Assembly (NCBI RefSeq): GCF_014648175.1
Contig: NZ_BMQP01000042.1
Span: forward strand, 1 to 64,000
Origin: Planobispora rosea
GTDB taxonomy: Bacteria > Actinomycetota > Actinomycetes > Streptosporangiales > Streptosporangiaceae
Length of the DNA: 64,000 bases
Direction: 5' to 3'
Shown here piece after piece: positions 36,601 through 43,134 of the stretch (positions within the stretch are counted from its first letter, which is position 1; every line of letters starts with the position of its first letter). A model generated the notes under the pieces. It did not search any database. It was given only the letters and a program-made list of their open reading frames with translations, and was not told the origin of the DNA. A program made the translations under genes and the position numbers.

Positions 36601-37793
36601 GTGTAGAGGGCGGCGTTGCCGTCGAGCTCCAGGGTGAGGCGGTCGCCGTCCAGCAGCAGGGTGACGGCCAGGTCGTCGACGGGGCCGGCGGCCAGGTTGC
36701 GGACCTCCGCCGGGACGGCGCCGAGCTTCACGTCGGACGCGAAGGGCTTGATGTTCAGCATCGGTCCGAACAGCGCCCGCGAGCTGCCGGACAGGCCCAG
36801 GTCACGGCGGAGGTCCTCGATCCGGTAGCGGCCGTGGCGGCGGGCCTCGGCCAGCCGCCGGGCCGCCTGACCGACCAGGTCGCCGAGCCGGGTCCCGGGG
36901 CGGGCGTCGAGCCGGAGCGGGACCACGTTGACCGTCAGGCACGGCACCCGCAGGGCCGCGCCGGAACGGTTCATCAGCGGCAGGCCGACCAGGACGTCGG
37001 TGGTCCCGGTGAGCCGTGACAGGTAGACGGCCAGCCCGGCGGCGGCCACCTCCGCCCAGGTCGCCCGGGTCTCGCGGGCGAGCGCGTCCCAGTGCCCGAC
37101 CGGCGGCAGGGCCTCGCGGTGCCGTACCACCTCGCGTGCGGACATCGCGGGCACGCCCGCCAGCCCGGCGGGCTCCGGGGCGCCGGCCATCTGGTCCAGC
37201 CAGTAGGCCCGATCCCTGTCACGGCGTTCGGAGGCGAGATAGGCGGATTCCTCCTCCAGTACGGGCAGCAGCCCGCCGAACGGGCTCGCGCCGGGGGGCA
37301 GGCCCTCGGCCAGCGCGCCGTAGATCTCCGCCACCCGGGAGACCAGCATCGACAGCGCGTAGGCGTCGATCAGAAGGTGGTGGACGCGCAGGTACCAGAC
37401 GAAGTGATCATCGGCCAGGCGGATCAGGGCGTTGCGGACCATCGACCCGGTGGACGGATCCGCCGGGTCCACCGGCGTGCCCAGGTCGGCGCGCATCCAC
37501 GCCTCGGCGGTGGCCTCCGGATCGGGCTCACCGCCCAGGTCGAGGACGGTGACCATGTCGCGCAGGCAGTCGGAGGCCGGGAGGTACTGCGCGGGCTCCT
37601 CGGTGAAGTGCAGCCGGAGCGGCTCCGCCTCGGCCAGGCACCGGAGCAGGGCCCGCTCGAACAGCACCGGGTCGACGGGGCCGCGGATGTCGACGCGGTC
37701 GGCGGTGTTGTAGACGGGGTTGGCGGGGTCCAGCCGCTGGGCGAACCAGATGCCCGCCTGCGCCCCGGTCAGCGGGAACGCCTCGTGGCTCAT
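30642..37793 (-). CDS. Dimodular siderophore synthetase, C-A-T-C-A-T-TE (DhbF-like)
   Basis: A 2383-residue non-ribosomal peptide synthetase in the EntF/DhbF class. Domain order with approximate residues: C1 to ~430 (HHLLIDA near 137), A1 480-985 (YTSGSTGRPKG near 625), T1 with Ser near 1048, C2 ~1100-1510 (HHIAGDG near 1223), A2 1532-1990, T2 Ser near 2076, TE with GWSTGG near 2201. Extracted ten-residue codes: A1 DADDVGHVDK, acidic at 239, 278 and 331, suggesting a basic substrate such as Arg, Lys or Orn; A2 DFWNIGMVHK, the classical threonine code. With the C-terminal TE it should trimerise and cyclise dihydroxybenzoyl-X-Thr through Thr side-chain esters. ATG 37793 overlaps the carrier-protein stop (ATGA). 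Confidence 0.92.
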   Translation of the reverse strand: MSHEAFPLTGAQAGIWFAQRLDPANPVYNTADRVDIRGPVDPVLFERALLRCLAEAEPLRLHFTEEPAQYLPASDCLRDMVTVLDLGGEPDPEATAEAWMRADLGTPVDPADPSTGSMVRNALIRLADDHFVWYLRVHHLLIDAYALSMLVSRVAEIYGALAEGLPPGASPFGGLLPVLEEESAYLASERRDRDRAYWLDQMAGAPEPAGLAGVPAMSAREVVRHREALPPVGHWDALARETRATWAEVAAAGLAVYLSRLTGTTDVLVGLPLMNRSGAALRVPCLTVNVVPLRLDARPGTRLGDLVGQAARRLAEARRHGRYRIEDLRRDLGLSGSSRALFGPMLNIKPFASDVKLGAVPAEVRNLAAGPVDDLAVTLLLDGDRLTLELDGNAALYTEEALAVHARRLARLLSSLALTPPDTPVGRLSLLTEEDEAALPAGAVPSALPAAALPAAALPSGPGSPASDPPAVLPAAAPRTVIEAFDEQVRLTPDATALTCAGESLTFEELGARADRLARRLVREGAGAERIVALALPRSADLVVALLAVLKSGAAFLPVDPSYPADRREFMLADARPSIVVTPEWLAAGDDLRFPEGRDPQNSAGGQDPAEPTALPSPRPGDAAYVIYTSGSTGRPKGVVATHRGLAALFAGHRERLFPAGARLRVAHTASFSFDASLDPVLWMIGGHELHLLDDDTYRDPEALTAHVREHGIDYLDLTPSHLREMPALLADPPRITVVGGEAVPEALWRALRKSGTLAVDHYGPTEATVDAYTWFGDGTEGPVPGTRAHVLDHALHPAPPGVAGELYLSGDGLARGYLGRPELTAERFVAGPGGSRLYRTGDRARWTPDGRLELLGRTDDQIKVRGVRIEPGEIEAVLEEHPAVAAAAVTVRGGRLLAYAVPAGESRTAQAADPPAGKTAAERPEPETTGTGQDLRELREFAAVRLPAGMVPSAVAWLDALPRTPNGKLDRAALPDLQVAARPRREPETGEERAMCELFAEVLGLPGAGDPDLPGAGADAGSSAGTPARSPVGADDGFFDLGGHSLLAARLAVRIRESFGVRVPIATIFEEPTPAGLVARLPAGKAVRPPLRPRPRPDRIPLSSAQARLWFLYRIEGPNPTYNIPLAVHLTGPVDHSALRAALADVVARHEILRTVFPERDGVPEQRILDPGPVALQVWQPGEHLAEAMRTVTRHGFDLAVEPPLRATLLRGEAGEHVLMLLLHHIAGDGWSTGPLVRDLMTAYEARRSGAAPAFEPLPVQYADYALWQLDLPGTDLSYWTETLAGLPDRLELPADRPRPAVSSGAGGTVPVHLGPELVAGVGALARASRTSVFMVLHAALAALLTRLGAGTDIPIGTPVAGRTDSALDDAVGFFVNTLVLRTDTSGDPSFAELLQRVRTADLGAFDHAETPFDRLVEALNPARARNRHPLFQVMLVHQEAPEAGVEVVHTGTAKFDLTLNLDPTGSGFLEYNADLFDHATARTLAERFTRLLARAVADPDRPIGRLDVLGEGERRMLVEEWNGDLVSAPGATLPDLFEAQVRRTPDATAVEDLTYAELNARANRLAHKLIAHGARPESVVALSLPRSADLVVALLAVVKAGAAYLPLDPTYPADRLHYMIADAGPVCVVGPDWLENLDDWLDHDPERSLEPGNAAYVIYTSGSTGRPKGVPVTHHNVVRLMSATDHWFGFGPGDVWTLFHSYAFDFSVWELWGALLYGGRLVVVPYEVSRSPKDFLELLARERVTVLNQTPSAFYQLVAADDGRELALRYVIFGGEALELSRLGEWYARRPYSSRLRPEPNAPLLVNMYGITETTVHVTYMPLSPDHREGSLIGQGIPDLRVYLLDDALQPVPPGVVGEMYVAGDGLARGYLGRPELTAGRFVANPYGPPGSRMYRSGDLARWRPDGTLDYIGRADQQVKVRGFRIELGEIEAALLCHPAVEQAAVVVREDRPGDKRLVAYAVPTAAGLDTVSVASGLDTVSVASGLDTAELRAFAGRTLPDYMVPAAIVELEALPLTVNGKLDRRALPAPAAPAASGRPPATPREETLCALFAEVLDLPRVGADDGFFDLGGHSLLAVRLVSRIKEVLGAEVTIGALFEAPTAAGLAALTESGSRTDPLAVLLPLRESGSRPPLFCVHPAGGLSWCYSGLIRHIPDRPIYGLQARHDPLPASLRELAADYVEQLRAVQPAGPYHLLGWSTGGVIAQEMAVQLRLAGQEVALLAVLDAYPAEGLRDLPVSDEAEALEALLTMGGFAPDAVSTLEEAIEVLRREGSPLAGLPVETLRSLKDLYLNTNHLVRGLDTRVFDGDVLFFRATVDTIDDALTAETWRPHVTGVIDNHDVACSHKDMTQPGPIAEIGAIVATRLQELQDLQELQELNP
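31822..31892. repeat. 27-bp in-frame repeat in the siderophore synthetase
   Basis: Two identical-phase 27-bp units (31822-31848, 31849-31875; one base differs) and a partial third add the nonapeptide GLDTVSVAS twice, then GLDTAEL, in the C-terminal subdomain of A2 just before the LPDYMVPA motif. The units begin GTGTCCA and end GATACC on the plus strand. Confidence 0.85.
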
Positions 37794-38041
37794 CCGAGCA
37801 GCTCCGCCCAGGCCGCGATGGTGGGCCTCTCCGCCAGGTCGGGGAAGCCGAGCTCGACGCCCTCGCGCTTCCAGCGCTCGATCAGCGTCATCACCCGGAT
37901 CGAGTCCAGTCCGGCGTCCATGAGGTTCTCGTCGAAGTCCAGTTCCTCCGGGTCCAGGTAGAGCAGTTCGGCGATCTCGGCGCGGAGCCGTACGGCGGTC
38001 GCAGGGATCCCAGACGGGATCTCGGGCGGGGTCTCAGACAC
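37790..38041 (-). CDS. Free-standing aryl carrier protein
   Basis: An 83-residue acyl carrier protein with the phosphopantetheine site in DAGLDSIRVMTLIERW. The helix before it, LLYLDPEELDFDENLM, matches ArCP domains of EntB and DhbB. In those proteins the ArCP is fused to the isochorismatase; here it is a separate gene whose GTG (38041) lies inside the 3' end of the isochorismatase gene (8-bp overlap). It should carry 2,3-dihydroxybenzoate as a thioester from EntE to the C1 domain of the synthetase. Its TGA overlaps the synthetase ATG. Confidence 0.85.
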   Translation of the reverse strand: MSETPPEIPSGIPATAVRLRAEIAELLYLDPEELDFDENLMDAGLDSIRVMTLIERWKREGVELGFPDLAERPTIAAWAELLG

Positions 38042-38687
38042 CGGCCACCTCCCGGGCGAGGGCACGGCTGATCTGCCGGGTGGTGACCGTGACCGCGCAG
38101 CGCTCGGCCGCGTAGGTCAGCGCCATCCGGTGGTGGTCGGCGGAGAAGTCGGCCACCGCGTCGGCGACCACGAAGGGCTGCACGTCCCGCATGAACGCCT
38201 CGCAGGCCGTCATCAGCACGCCGATGTGCGCGTAGATCCCGCAGACGATGAGCTGGTCGCGGCCCTGCGCCGCCATCAGCTCGGCCAGCTCGGTCCGCTG
38301 GTAGGCGCTGTAGCGCCACTTGGTGAGCAGCACGTCGCCCGCGCGCGGCGCCAGCTCGGGCGTGATCTCCGCCTCCTGCGGGTCGGTGCCGATGCCGCCG
38401 CCCCAGAAGTCCAGGAGCAGCCCGCGCTGCTCGCTGCTCTGCCCGCCGGGCTGCGCCGAGTAGACGACGGGGATGCCGAGGTCGGAGCAGCGCGCGCGCA
38501 GCGCCAGCACGTTGGACATCAGGTCGACCAGCGGCGACTGACCGGGGGTGAAGGCCCGCAGGAAGTAGTTCTGCATGTCGTGCACGAGCAGGACGGCGCG
38601 GCGGGCGTCCGGCTGCCAGTCCACCCGGCTGGCGGGCAGGTCGCTGACGTCCGGCATGGGGTACGGCGTGATCGGGGGGATGGCCAT
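38034..38687 (-). CDS. dhbB: Isochorismatase (EntB/DhbB isochorismatase domain)
   Basis: A 217-residue isochorismatase that hydrolyses isochorismate to 2,3-dihydro-2,3-dihydroxybenzoate and pyruvate. Family blocks: start MAIPPITPYPMP, VDWQPDARRAVLLVHDMQNY (catalytic Asp), LLTKWRYSAYQRTELAELM (Lys), and VCGIYAHIGVLMTACEAF, where the usual catalytic Cys is Gly, as in true isochorismatases. It has no C-terminal carrier domain; that is the next gene. ATG 38687 has AGGACC about 10 nt upstream and follows the ligase stop by 4 nt. Confidence 0.93.
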   Translation of the reverse strand: MAIPPITPYPMPDVSDLPASRVDWQPDARRAVLLVHDMQNYFLRAFTPGQSPLVDLMSNVLALRARCSDLGIPVVYSAQPGGQSSEQRGLLLDFWGGGIGTDPQEAEITPELAPRAGDVLLTKWRYSAYQRTELAELMAAQGRDQLIVCGIYAHIGVLMTACEAFMRDVQPFVVADAVADFSADHHRMALTYAAERCAVTVTTRQISRALAREVAGV

Positions 38688-38691
38688 GGTG

Positions 38692-40233
38692 TCAGGTCCT
38701 TTCGCGGAGGTGGCGCTTGCTGACCTTGCCGACGGCGGTCTGCGGGAAGGCGTCGACGAACTCGAACATGTCGGGGATCTTGAAGGCGGCGATGCCGCGG
38801 TCCCGGAGGAACGCCCGGAGCTCGGACTTCTTCGGCGTCTCACCCCGGCAGATCAGGTAGGCGCAGGTGCGCTCACCGAGGTAGGCGTCGGGGACGGCGA
38901 CCACGCTGGCGTCGTGGATCGCGGGGTGGGCCAGGAGGTGGTTCTCGACCTCCTCGGCGGCGATCTTCTCGCCGCCCCGGTTGATCTGGTCCTTGGCCCG
39001 GCCCTCGACGACCAGGTAGCCCTCCGGGGTACGGCGGACGATGTCGCCGGTCCGGTAGAAGCCGTCCTCGGTGAACGCGGTCCTGTTGTGCTCGTCGGCC
39101 CGCCAGTAGCCGCGGATGGTGTACGGCCCGCGGGTGAGCAGGTGGCCGTAGTCGCTCTCGCGTCCCTCGTCGTCCAGGATGAGGATCTCGTCGTCGGGTG
39201 AGATGGGACGGCCCTGGGTGGAGACGACGATCCCCTCGGGGTCGTCCAGCCGGGTGTAGTTGACCAACCCCTCGGCCATCCCGAAGACCTGCTGGAGCGC
39301 GCAGCCCAGCTCGGGCCGGACCCGCTTGGCCGCCTCCTCGCTGAACTTCGCCCCGCCCACCTGGAGCACCCGCAGGCTCGACAGGTCGTGCGGGGTGGAG
39401 GCGGCGGCGTCCAGCCAGACCAGCGCGAGCGGCGGGACCAGCGCGGCGATGGTGACCCGCTCCCGCTCGATCAGCGGGAAGCAGGTGCCGGGGCTGGGGT
39501 CGGGCGCGAGCACGCTGGCCGCCCCGGCGCTGAGCGCGCCGAAGACGCCGGGAGAGCTCATCGGGAAGTTGTGCGCGGCCGGCAGCGCGCACAGGTAGAC
39601 GCTGTCCGGGGTCAGCTCGCAGATCTCCGCGCTCGCCCGGAAGCTGTAGATGTAGTCGTCGTGGGTCCGGGGGATCAGCTTGGGCAGGCCGGTGCTGCCC
39701 CCGGAGAGCTGGAGGAACGCCACGTCCGACGGCTCCGGGCCGGGCAGCCCGTCGAGCACGGCCGGGTCGCCCTCGGGCAGCTCGCCCAGTGTGATCGCGG
39801 GAGTGCCCGGGGCGTAGGCGCGGTGCGCGTCGTCCGGGCAGATGTAGGCGGCGGCCTCGGTGAACTCGCAGAAGTAGGAGATCTCGGCGGAGCGGTGCGC
39901 GGGCAGAGCGAACACCGGCCACGCGCCGAGCCGGAACAGCGCGAAGCAGACCTGGTGGAACCCGGGCACGTTCGGCAGCTGCACCACGACCCGGTCGCCG
40001 CGCCGGACGCCGGAACCGTACAGCCCGGCGGCGAGCCGGTCGGCCCGCTCCTGCAGGTCGCGGAAGCTCCAGCGGACCCCGGGGACCTCCGGGGCGCCGG
40101 GGGTTCCCGGGGAGATCAGCGCGGGGCGGGAGCCGTACCGGGAGACCAGGTCGCGCAGCATGCCGCCGAAGGTCTCGCCGCGCCAGTATCCGGCGGCGCG
40201 GTAGCGGGCGGCGACGTCGTCAGGCCAGTGCAT
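38692..40233 (-). CDS. dhbE: 2,3-dihydroxybenzoate-AMP ligase (EntE/DhbE)
   Basis: A 513-residue stand-alone adenylating enzyme that activates 2,3-dihydroxybenzoate and loads it onto the aryl carrier protein. Characteristic: AFLQLSGGSTGLPKLIPRTH (A3), LPAAHNFPMSSPGVFGAL, the aryl-acid-type QVFGMAEGLVNYTRLDD and C-terminal KDQINRGGEKIAAEEVE, then PQTAVGKVSKRHLRE. The Met-Ala-Glu-Gly-Leu-Val-Asn-Tyr block separates DHB/salicylate ligases from acyl-CoA ligases. The gene start overlaps the end of the isochorismate synthase gene by 14 bp. With EntA present in the operon, DHB rather than salicylate is the substrate. Confidence 0.94.
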   Translation of the reverse strand: MHWPDDVAARYRAAGYWRGETFGGMLRDLVSRYGSRPALISPGTPGAPEVPGVRWSFRDLQERADRLAAGLYGSGVRRGDRVVVQLPNVPGFHQVCFALFRLGAWPVFALPAHRSAEISYFCEFTEAAAYICPDDAHRAYAPGTPAITLGELPEGDPAVLDGLPGPEPSDVAFLQLSGGSTGLPKLIPRTHDDYIYSFRASAEICELTPDSVYLCALPAAHNFPMSSPGVFGALSAGAASVLAPDPSPGTCFPLIERERVTIAALVPPLALVWLDAAASTPHDLSSLRVLQVGGAKFSEEAAKRVRPELGCALQQVFGMAEGLVNYTRLDDPEGIVVSTQGRPISPDDEILILDDEGRESDYGHLLTRGPYTIRGYWRADEHNRTAFTEDGFYRTGDIVRRTPEGYLVVEGRAKDQINRGGEKIAAEEVENHLLAHPAIHDASVVAVPDAYLGERTCAYLICRGETPKKSELRAFLRDRGIAAFKIPDMFEFVDAFPQTAVGKVSKRHLRERT

Positions 40234-41449
40234 CGGTGTCCACTCCCAGGGCGCGCAGCATGGTGCGGAACTTGGCGGAGGTCTCCGCGAGCTCCTTGTC
40301 GGGATCGGAGCCGGGCACGATCCCGGCCCCCGCGTACAGCCGGAGCAGACGCCCGGCCGCCTCGGCGCAGCGGATCGTCACCGCCCACTCGCCGTCCCCG
40401 GCCGCGTCGGTCCAGCCGACCAGGCCGGTGTAGAAACCGCGGTCGAACGGCTCCAGCTCCTCGATCGCCCGCCGGGCCCGCACGCGGGGCGTCCCGCACA
40501 CGGCGGGGGTGGGGTGCAGGGCGGCGGCCAGGGCGAGCACGGGGGTGTCCGGGTCGCGCAGCACGCCGGTGACGCGCGTCGACAGGTGCCACATCGTCTC
40601 GGTGGAGGTCAGCTCGGGCCCGCTCGGGACGTCCAGGTCCACGCAGTACGGCTGGAGCGCGTCGGCGACGGCCTCCACCACCAGGCGGTGCTCGTGCAGG
40701 TCCTTGGAGGAGGCGGCCAGGGCGGCGGCCCGGCGGCGGTCCTCGGCGGGATCGGCGCTGCGGGCGGCCGAACCCGCCAGGGGGTTGGAGACCACGGTCC
40801 GGCCCCGGCGGGAGACGAGCAGCTCGGGGCTGGCGCCGATGAGGGTGCGGCCGCCGGGCAGCGGCGCGGCGAAGGACATGTCCCGGCCGGCCAGGGGACG
40901 CAGCAGGTCGAGCACGTCGACGGGCTCGTCGCGGGAGAGTTCGAGCGTCCGGGCGAGCACCACCTTGCGCAGGCCGTCCGGGACGGGGCCCGCGGCGTCC
41001 CCGAGGTCCCCGAGGTCCCCGACGTCTCCGAGGTCTCCGGTCCGCGCGCTTCCGTCCCCGGCGGCTCCTCCGTTCTCGGCGTCCATGAGCTCCAGCGCCA
41101 GCCGTACCGCCTTGGCATAGTCCTCGGGAGCCGGGACGGCCCGCACCCTCCAGCCGTCCAGCGACGGCGCGGCGCCCGGCTCCAGCGGGCCGGACCAGGT
41201 GACGGAGGCCGGGACGACCAGGTGCGCCGCGCCGTCGAAACCGACCGCCCCGGCGGCCAGACGGCTGCCGTCGTGCCCGCCGACCTCGCCGAGCACGGCG
41301 GTCACCCGCTCGGCCAGGGTGGCGAGATCACCGCCGGCCACGGCCCGCACGCCGCGGGTCAGCAGCGTGCCCCGGGACGAGGCGAACAGCACCGAGCCAC
41401 CGGGTTCGTAGCCCGCCAGCGGGTCCGCGGCGGTCGTCAGCAAACGCAT
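40220..41449 (-). CDS. dhbC: Isochorismate synthase (EntC/DhbC)
   Basis: A 409-residue chorismate-utilising enzyme that converts chorismate to isochorismate with Mg2+, the first step to 2,3-dihydroxybenzoate. Seen: KVVLARTLEL, the block LIGASPELLVSRRG, NPLAGSAARS, KDLHEHRLVVEAV, LHPTPAVCGTPR and the closing YAGAGIVPGSDPDKELAET. ATG 41449 was chosen at MRLLTTAADPLAGYEPGG; an open frame continues upstream. A Gly-Asp-Leu repeat (9-bp units at 40997-41041) is inserted between the N-terminal part and KVVLAR. Confidence 0.93.
   Translation of the reverse strand: MRLLTTAADPLAGYEPGGSVLFASSRGTLLTRGVRAVAGGDLATLAERVTAVLGEVGGHDGSRLAAGAVGFDGAAHLVVPASVTWSGPLEPGAAPSLDGWRVRAVPAPEDYAKAVRLALELMDAENGGAAGDGSARTGDLGDVGDLGDLGDAAGPVPDGLRKVVLARTLELSRDEPVDVLDLLRPLAGRDMSFAAPLPGGRTLIGASPELLVSRRGRTVVSNPLAGSAARSADPAEDRRRAAALAASSKDLHEHRLVVEAVADALQPYCVDLDVPSGPELTSTETMWHLSTRVTGVLRDPDTPVLALAAALHPTPAVCGTPRVRARRAIEELEPFDRGFYTGLVGWTDAAGDGEWAVTIRCAEAAGRLLRLYAGAGIVPGSDPDKELAETSAKFRTMLRALGVDTDALA
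40997..41041. repeat. 9-bp in-frame repeat in the isochorismate synthase gene
   Basis: Five consecutive 9-bp units: GTCCCCGAG twice, GTCCCCGAC, GTCTCCGAG and GTCTCCGGT. They encode a GDLGDVGDLGDLGD linker on the minus strand. Confidence 0.85.
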
Positions 41450-41459
41450 GGGGATCCAA

Positions 41460-41508
41460 TCCGTTGAGTTCGTCGAGTCCGTCAGTCCGTTGAGCTCGTC
41501 GCGTCCGT
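41460..41508. repeat. Diverged ~26-bp tandem repeat between siderophore genes
   Basis: Two copies beginning TCCGTTGAGTTCGTC and TCCGTTGAGCTCGTC, each followed by a GAGTCC/GCGTCC segment and CAG, occupy the short gap between dhbA and dhbC. The unit resembles the 15-bp array at 15602-15707 in composition. Confidence 0.6.
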
Positions 41509-42273
41509 TCAGGCGCGGAGAGTCGCGCCGCCGTCCACCAGGAGGTCGTGCATGGTGATGTGCCGGGCACGGTCCGAGGCGAGGAAGAGCACGGCGTCGG
41601 CGATGTCGCGGGGCTCGGCGATGCGGCCGAGCGGGATGCCGGTCCGGAAGGCGGCGGGATCGCCGTGGAGGGTGGCGCTCCACGCGTCGGCGGGGTCCCT
41701 GTCATCCCAGAGCGCGCGGAGCATCGGGGTGTCGGTCGAGCCGGGGGAGACGGTGTTGCACCGGATTCCGTACGGGCCCAGCTCCAGGCCCAGGCAGCGG
41801 GTGAACATGGTCGCCGCGGCCTTGGAGGCGGCGTAGGCCGCCATGTTCACCCGTGGCACCGAGGCGGCGTTGGACCCCACGGTGACGATCGCTCCGGCCC
41901 GCCGGGGGAGCATCCTGCGGGCGACGGCGCGGCAGGTGTGGAAGACACCGTCGGCGTTGACCGCGAAGGTCTGCTGCCAGGCGTCGTCACCGGTCTCCAC
42001 GACCGGCCCGGGCCGGAGCACGCCCGCGACGTTGACGAGGATGCCGATCGGGCCCAGGTCGCGCTCGACGGCGGTGACCACCTCGTCCACCGCGTGCGGG
42101 TCGCGGACGTCCAGCGGGTACGGCACCGCGCCGGAGGACCCCCCCTGCTCGCCGATCCGGAGATCGGCGGCGGCGACCTTGGCCCCCGCACTGGTCAGAG
42201 CCTCGCAGACGGCCGCCCCGATACCCCGGCCCGCACCCGTCACCAGAGCGATGCGGCCTTCGATCCCGTCCAC
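41509..42273 (-). CDS. dhbA: 2,3-dihydro-2,3-dihydroxybenzoate dehydrogenase (EntA/DhbA)
   Basis: A 254-residue SDR that oxidises 2,3-dihydro-2,3-dihydroxybenzoate to 2,3-dihydroxybenzoate. Seen: TGAGRGIGAAVCEAL, NVAGVLRPGPV, the Ser block VTVGSNAASVPRVNMAAYAA with YAASK, and the EntA-like CNTVSPGSTDTPMLRALWDD then GIPLGRIAEPRDIADAVLFL. GTG 42273 has GAGG about 7 nt upstream. As first gene behind the iron box, it sets the direction of the operon that ends at 29036. A 59-bp gap with a diverged ~26-bp repeat separates it from the next gene. Confidence 0.93.
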   Translation of the reverse strand: MDGIEGRIALVTGAGRGIGAAVCEALTSAGAKVAAADLRIGEQGGSSGAVPYPLDVRDPHAVDEVVTAVERDLGPIGILVNVAGVLRPGPVVETGDDAWQQTFAVNADGVFHTCRAVARRMLPRRAGAIVTVGSNAASVPRVNMAAYAASKAAATMFTRCLGLELGPYGIRCNTVSPGSTDTPMLRALWDDRDPADAWSATLHGDPAAFRTGIPLGRIAEPRDIADAVLFLASDRARHITMHDLLVDGGATLRA

Positions 42274-42293
42274 TCGGATACCTCGCGTTCAAA

Positions 42294-42327
42294 TTAGGTT
42301 TGCCTAAGTAAGGTTAGCCTCGCCTAA
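42294..42327. promoter_or_regulatory. Iron box(es) upstream of the siderophore operon
   Basis: TAAGGTTAGCCTCGCCTAA (42309-42327) matches the iron-box consensus well; TTAGGTTTGCCTAAGTAAG (42294-42312) overlaps it as a weaker second match. They sit 20-55 bp upstream of the dhbA start codon and place the whole siderophore operon under DtxR-type iron repression. Confidence 0.85.
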
Positions 42328-42519
42328 TTTGATGTCTTTGCGGTGATCTGTCAACTCGGCTCGTCGGTTGTGAGGAACACCGGTCCGACGGGCGACATGA
42401 GGCGGTCGCGACGACCTGGGCGGCCGGCGGCGGGAACCGGCGTGGGGCGTCGCCTCGATCCCGTCACCCACGGGAGAGGCGGCCGGGGCGGATGTTGACA
42501 GGTCTGAGATGCTGTCGGC

Positions 42520-43002
42520 ATGCGGAACCCCTCGCGCAAGCAGGCGGCGCGATCGCGAACCGTCTGGTCCGCGGCCGCCCGGCTGGGACAGCTCCACTGG
42601 TTCTTCGGCAACGTCTACGAGGCGATGGTGGACATGCCCCGGTTGCTGGCGGACGCCCGACCGAACCGGGCGCCGGAGCTTCTGGGGTCTGGGAGCCCGC
42701 TGCGCTACTACCTTCCGGTGGTGCCGCCGACCTTGGCGGGCACCGCGGCCACGCTGATCGATGACTGGCGATCCGGCGGTGACAGGCGGGCCGTCGTCAC
42801 GGCCGCGGCGAGCACGGTGGTGGCGGTGGTGTTGACGGTCCATCTGGTGCGGACCGTCAACCTGACGCTGTTACGCGGCAAGGAGCCGTTGAGCGCGGAG
42901 GAAGTCCGTAAGCTGCTCCAGACCTGGCACCGTGGCAACCTGGCCCGCCTGGCGGCCCTCGTCGTCGCGATGTGGGCCCTGCGGCGGAGTGCCGCTCGCT
43001 GA
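42520..43002 (+). CDS. Small membrane protein, DUF1772-like
   Basis: A 160-residue protein with two to three membrane segments. GQLHWFFGNVYEAMVDMPRL near the N-terminus and PLRYYLPVVPPTLAGTAATL recall the DUF1772/anthrone-oxygenase-like group, whose members often act as small integral membrane oxygenases of unknown substrate; the match is tentative. Hydrophobic segment AVVTAAASTVVAVVLTVHLV and the end LARLAALVVAMWALRR span the membrane. No Shine-Dalgarno sequence is obvious before ATG 42520. It stands alone downstream of the siderophore promoter, on the other strand. Confidence 0.55.
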   Translation: MRNPSRKQAARSRTVWSAAARLGQLHWFFGNVYEAMVDMPRLLADARPNRAPELLGSGSPLRYYLPVVPPTLAGTAATLIDDWRSGGDRRAVVTAAASTVVAVVLTVHLVRTVNLTLLRGKEPLSAEEVRKLLQTWHRGNLARLAALVVAMWALRRSAAR

Positions 43003-43087
43003 TTTCCCGCGAGTTCCCTCCGGTCTTCCCGGGGGGCGCGCAACGGTCTGCTCCTCGCCTCGCTCTCACCGCGTGCGCATGCCGCGA

Positions 43088-43117
43088 CGTCCGTGACCGG
43101 CGCTCCGGTCACGGACG
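43088..43117. terminator. Perfect bidirectional hairpin
   Basis: CGTCCGTGACCGG (43088-43100), loop CGCT, CCGGTCACGGACG (43105-43117): 13 bp of perfect pairing between the convergent membrane-protein and hydrolase genes, usable on both strands. Confidence 0.85.
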
Positions 43118-43134
43118 CGAGGGGGCGATCGCGG

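Noticed and set aside
40220..41449. Salicylate synthase instead of isochorismate synthase
   Set aside because: The operon contains EntA and isochorismatase homologues, which are needed for DHB, not for salicylate.
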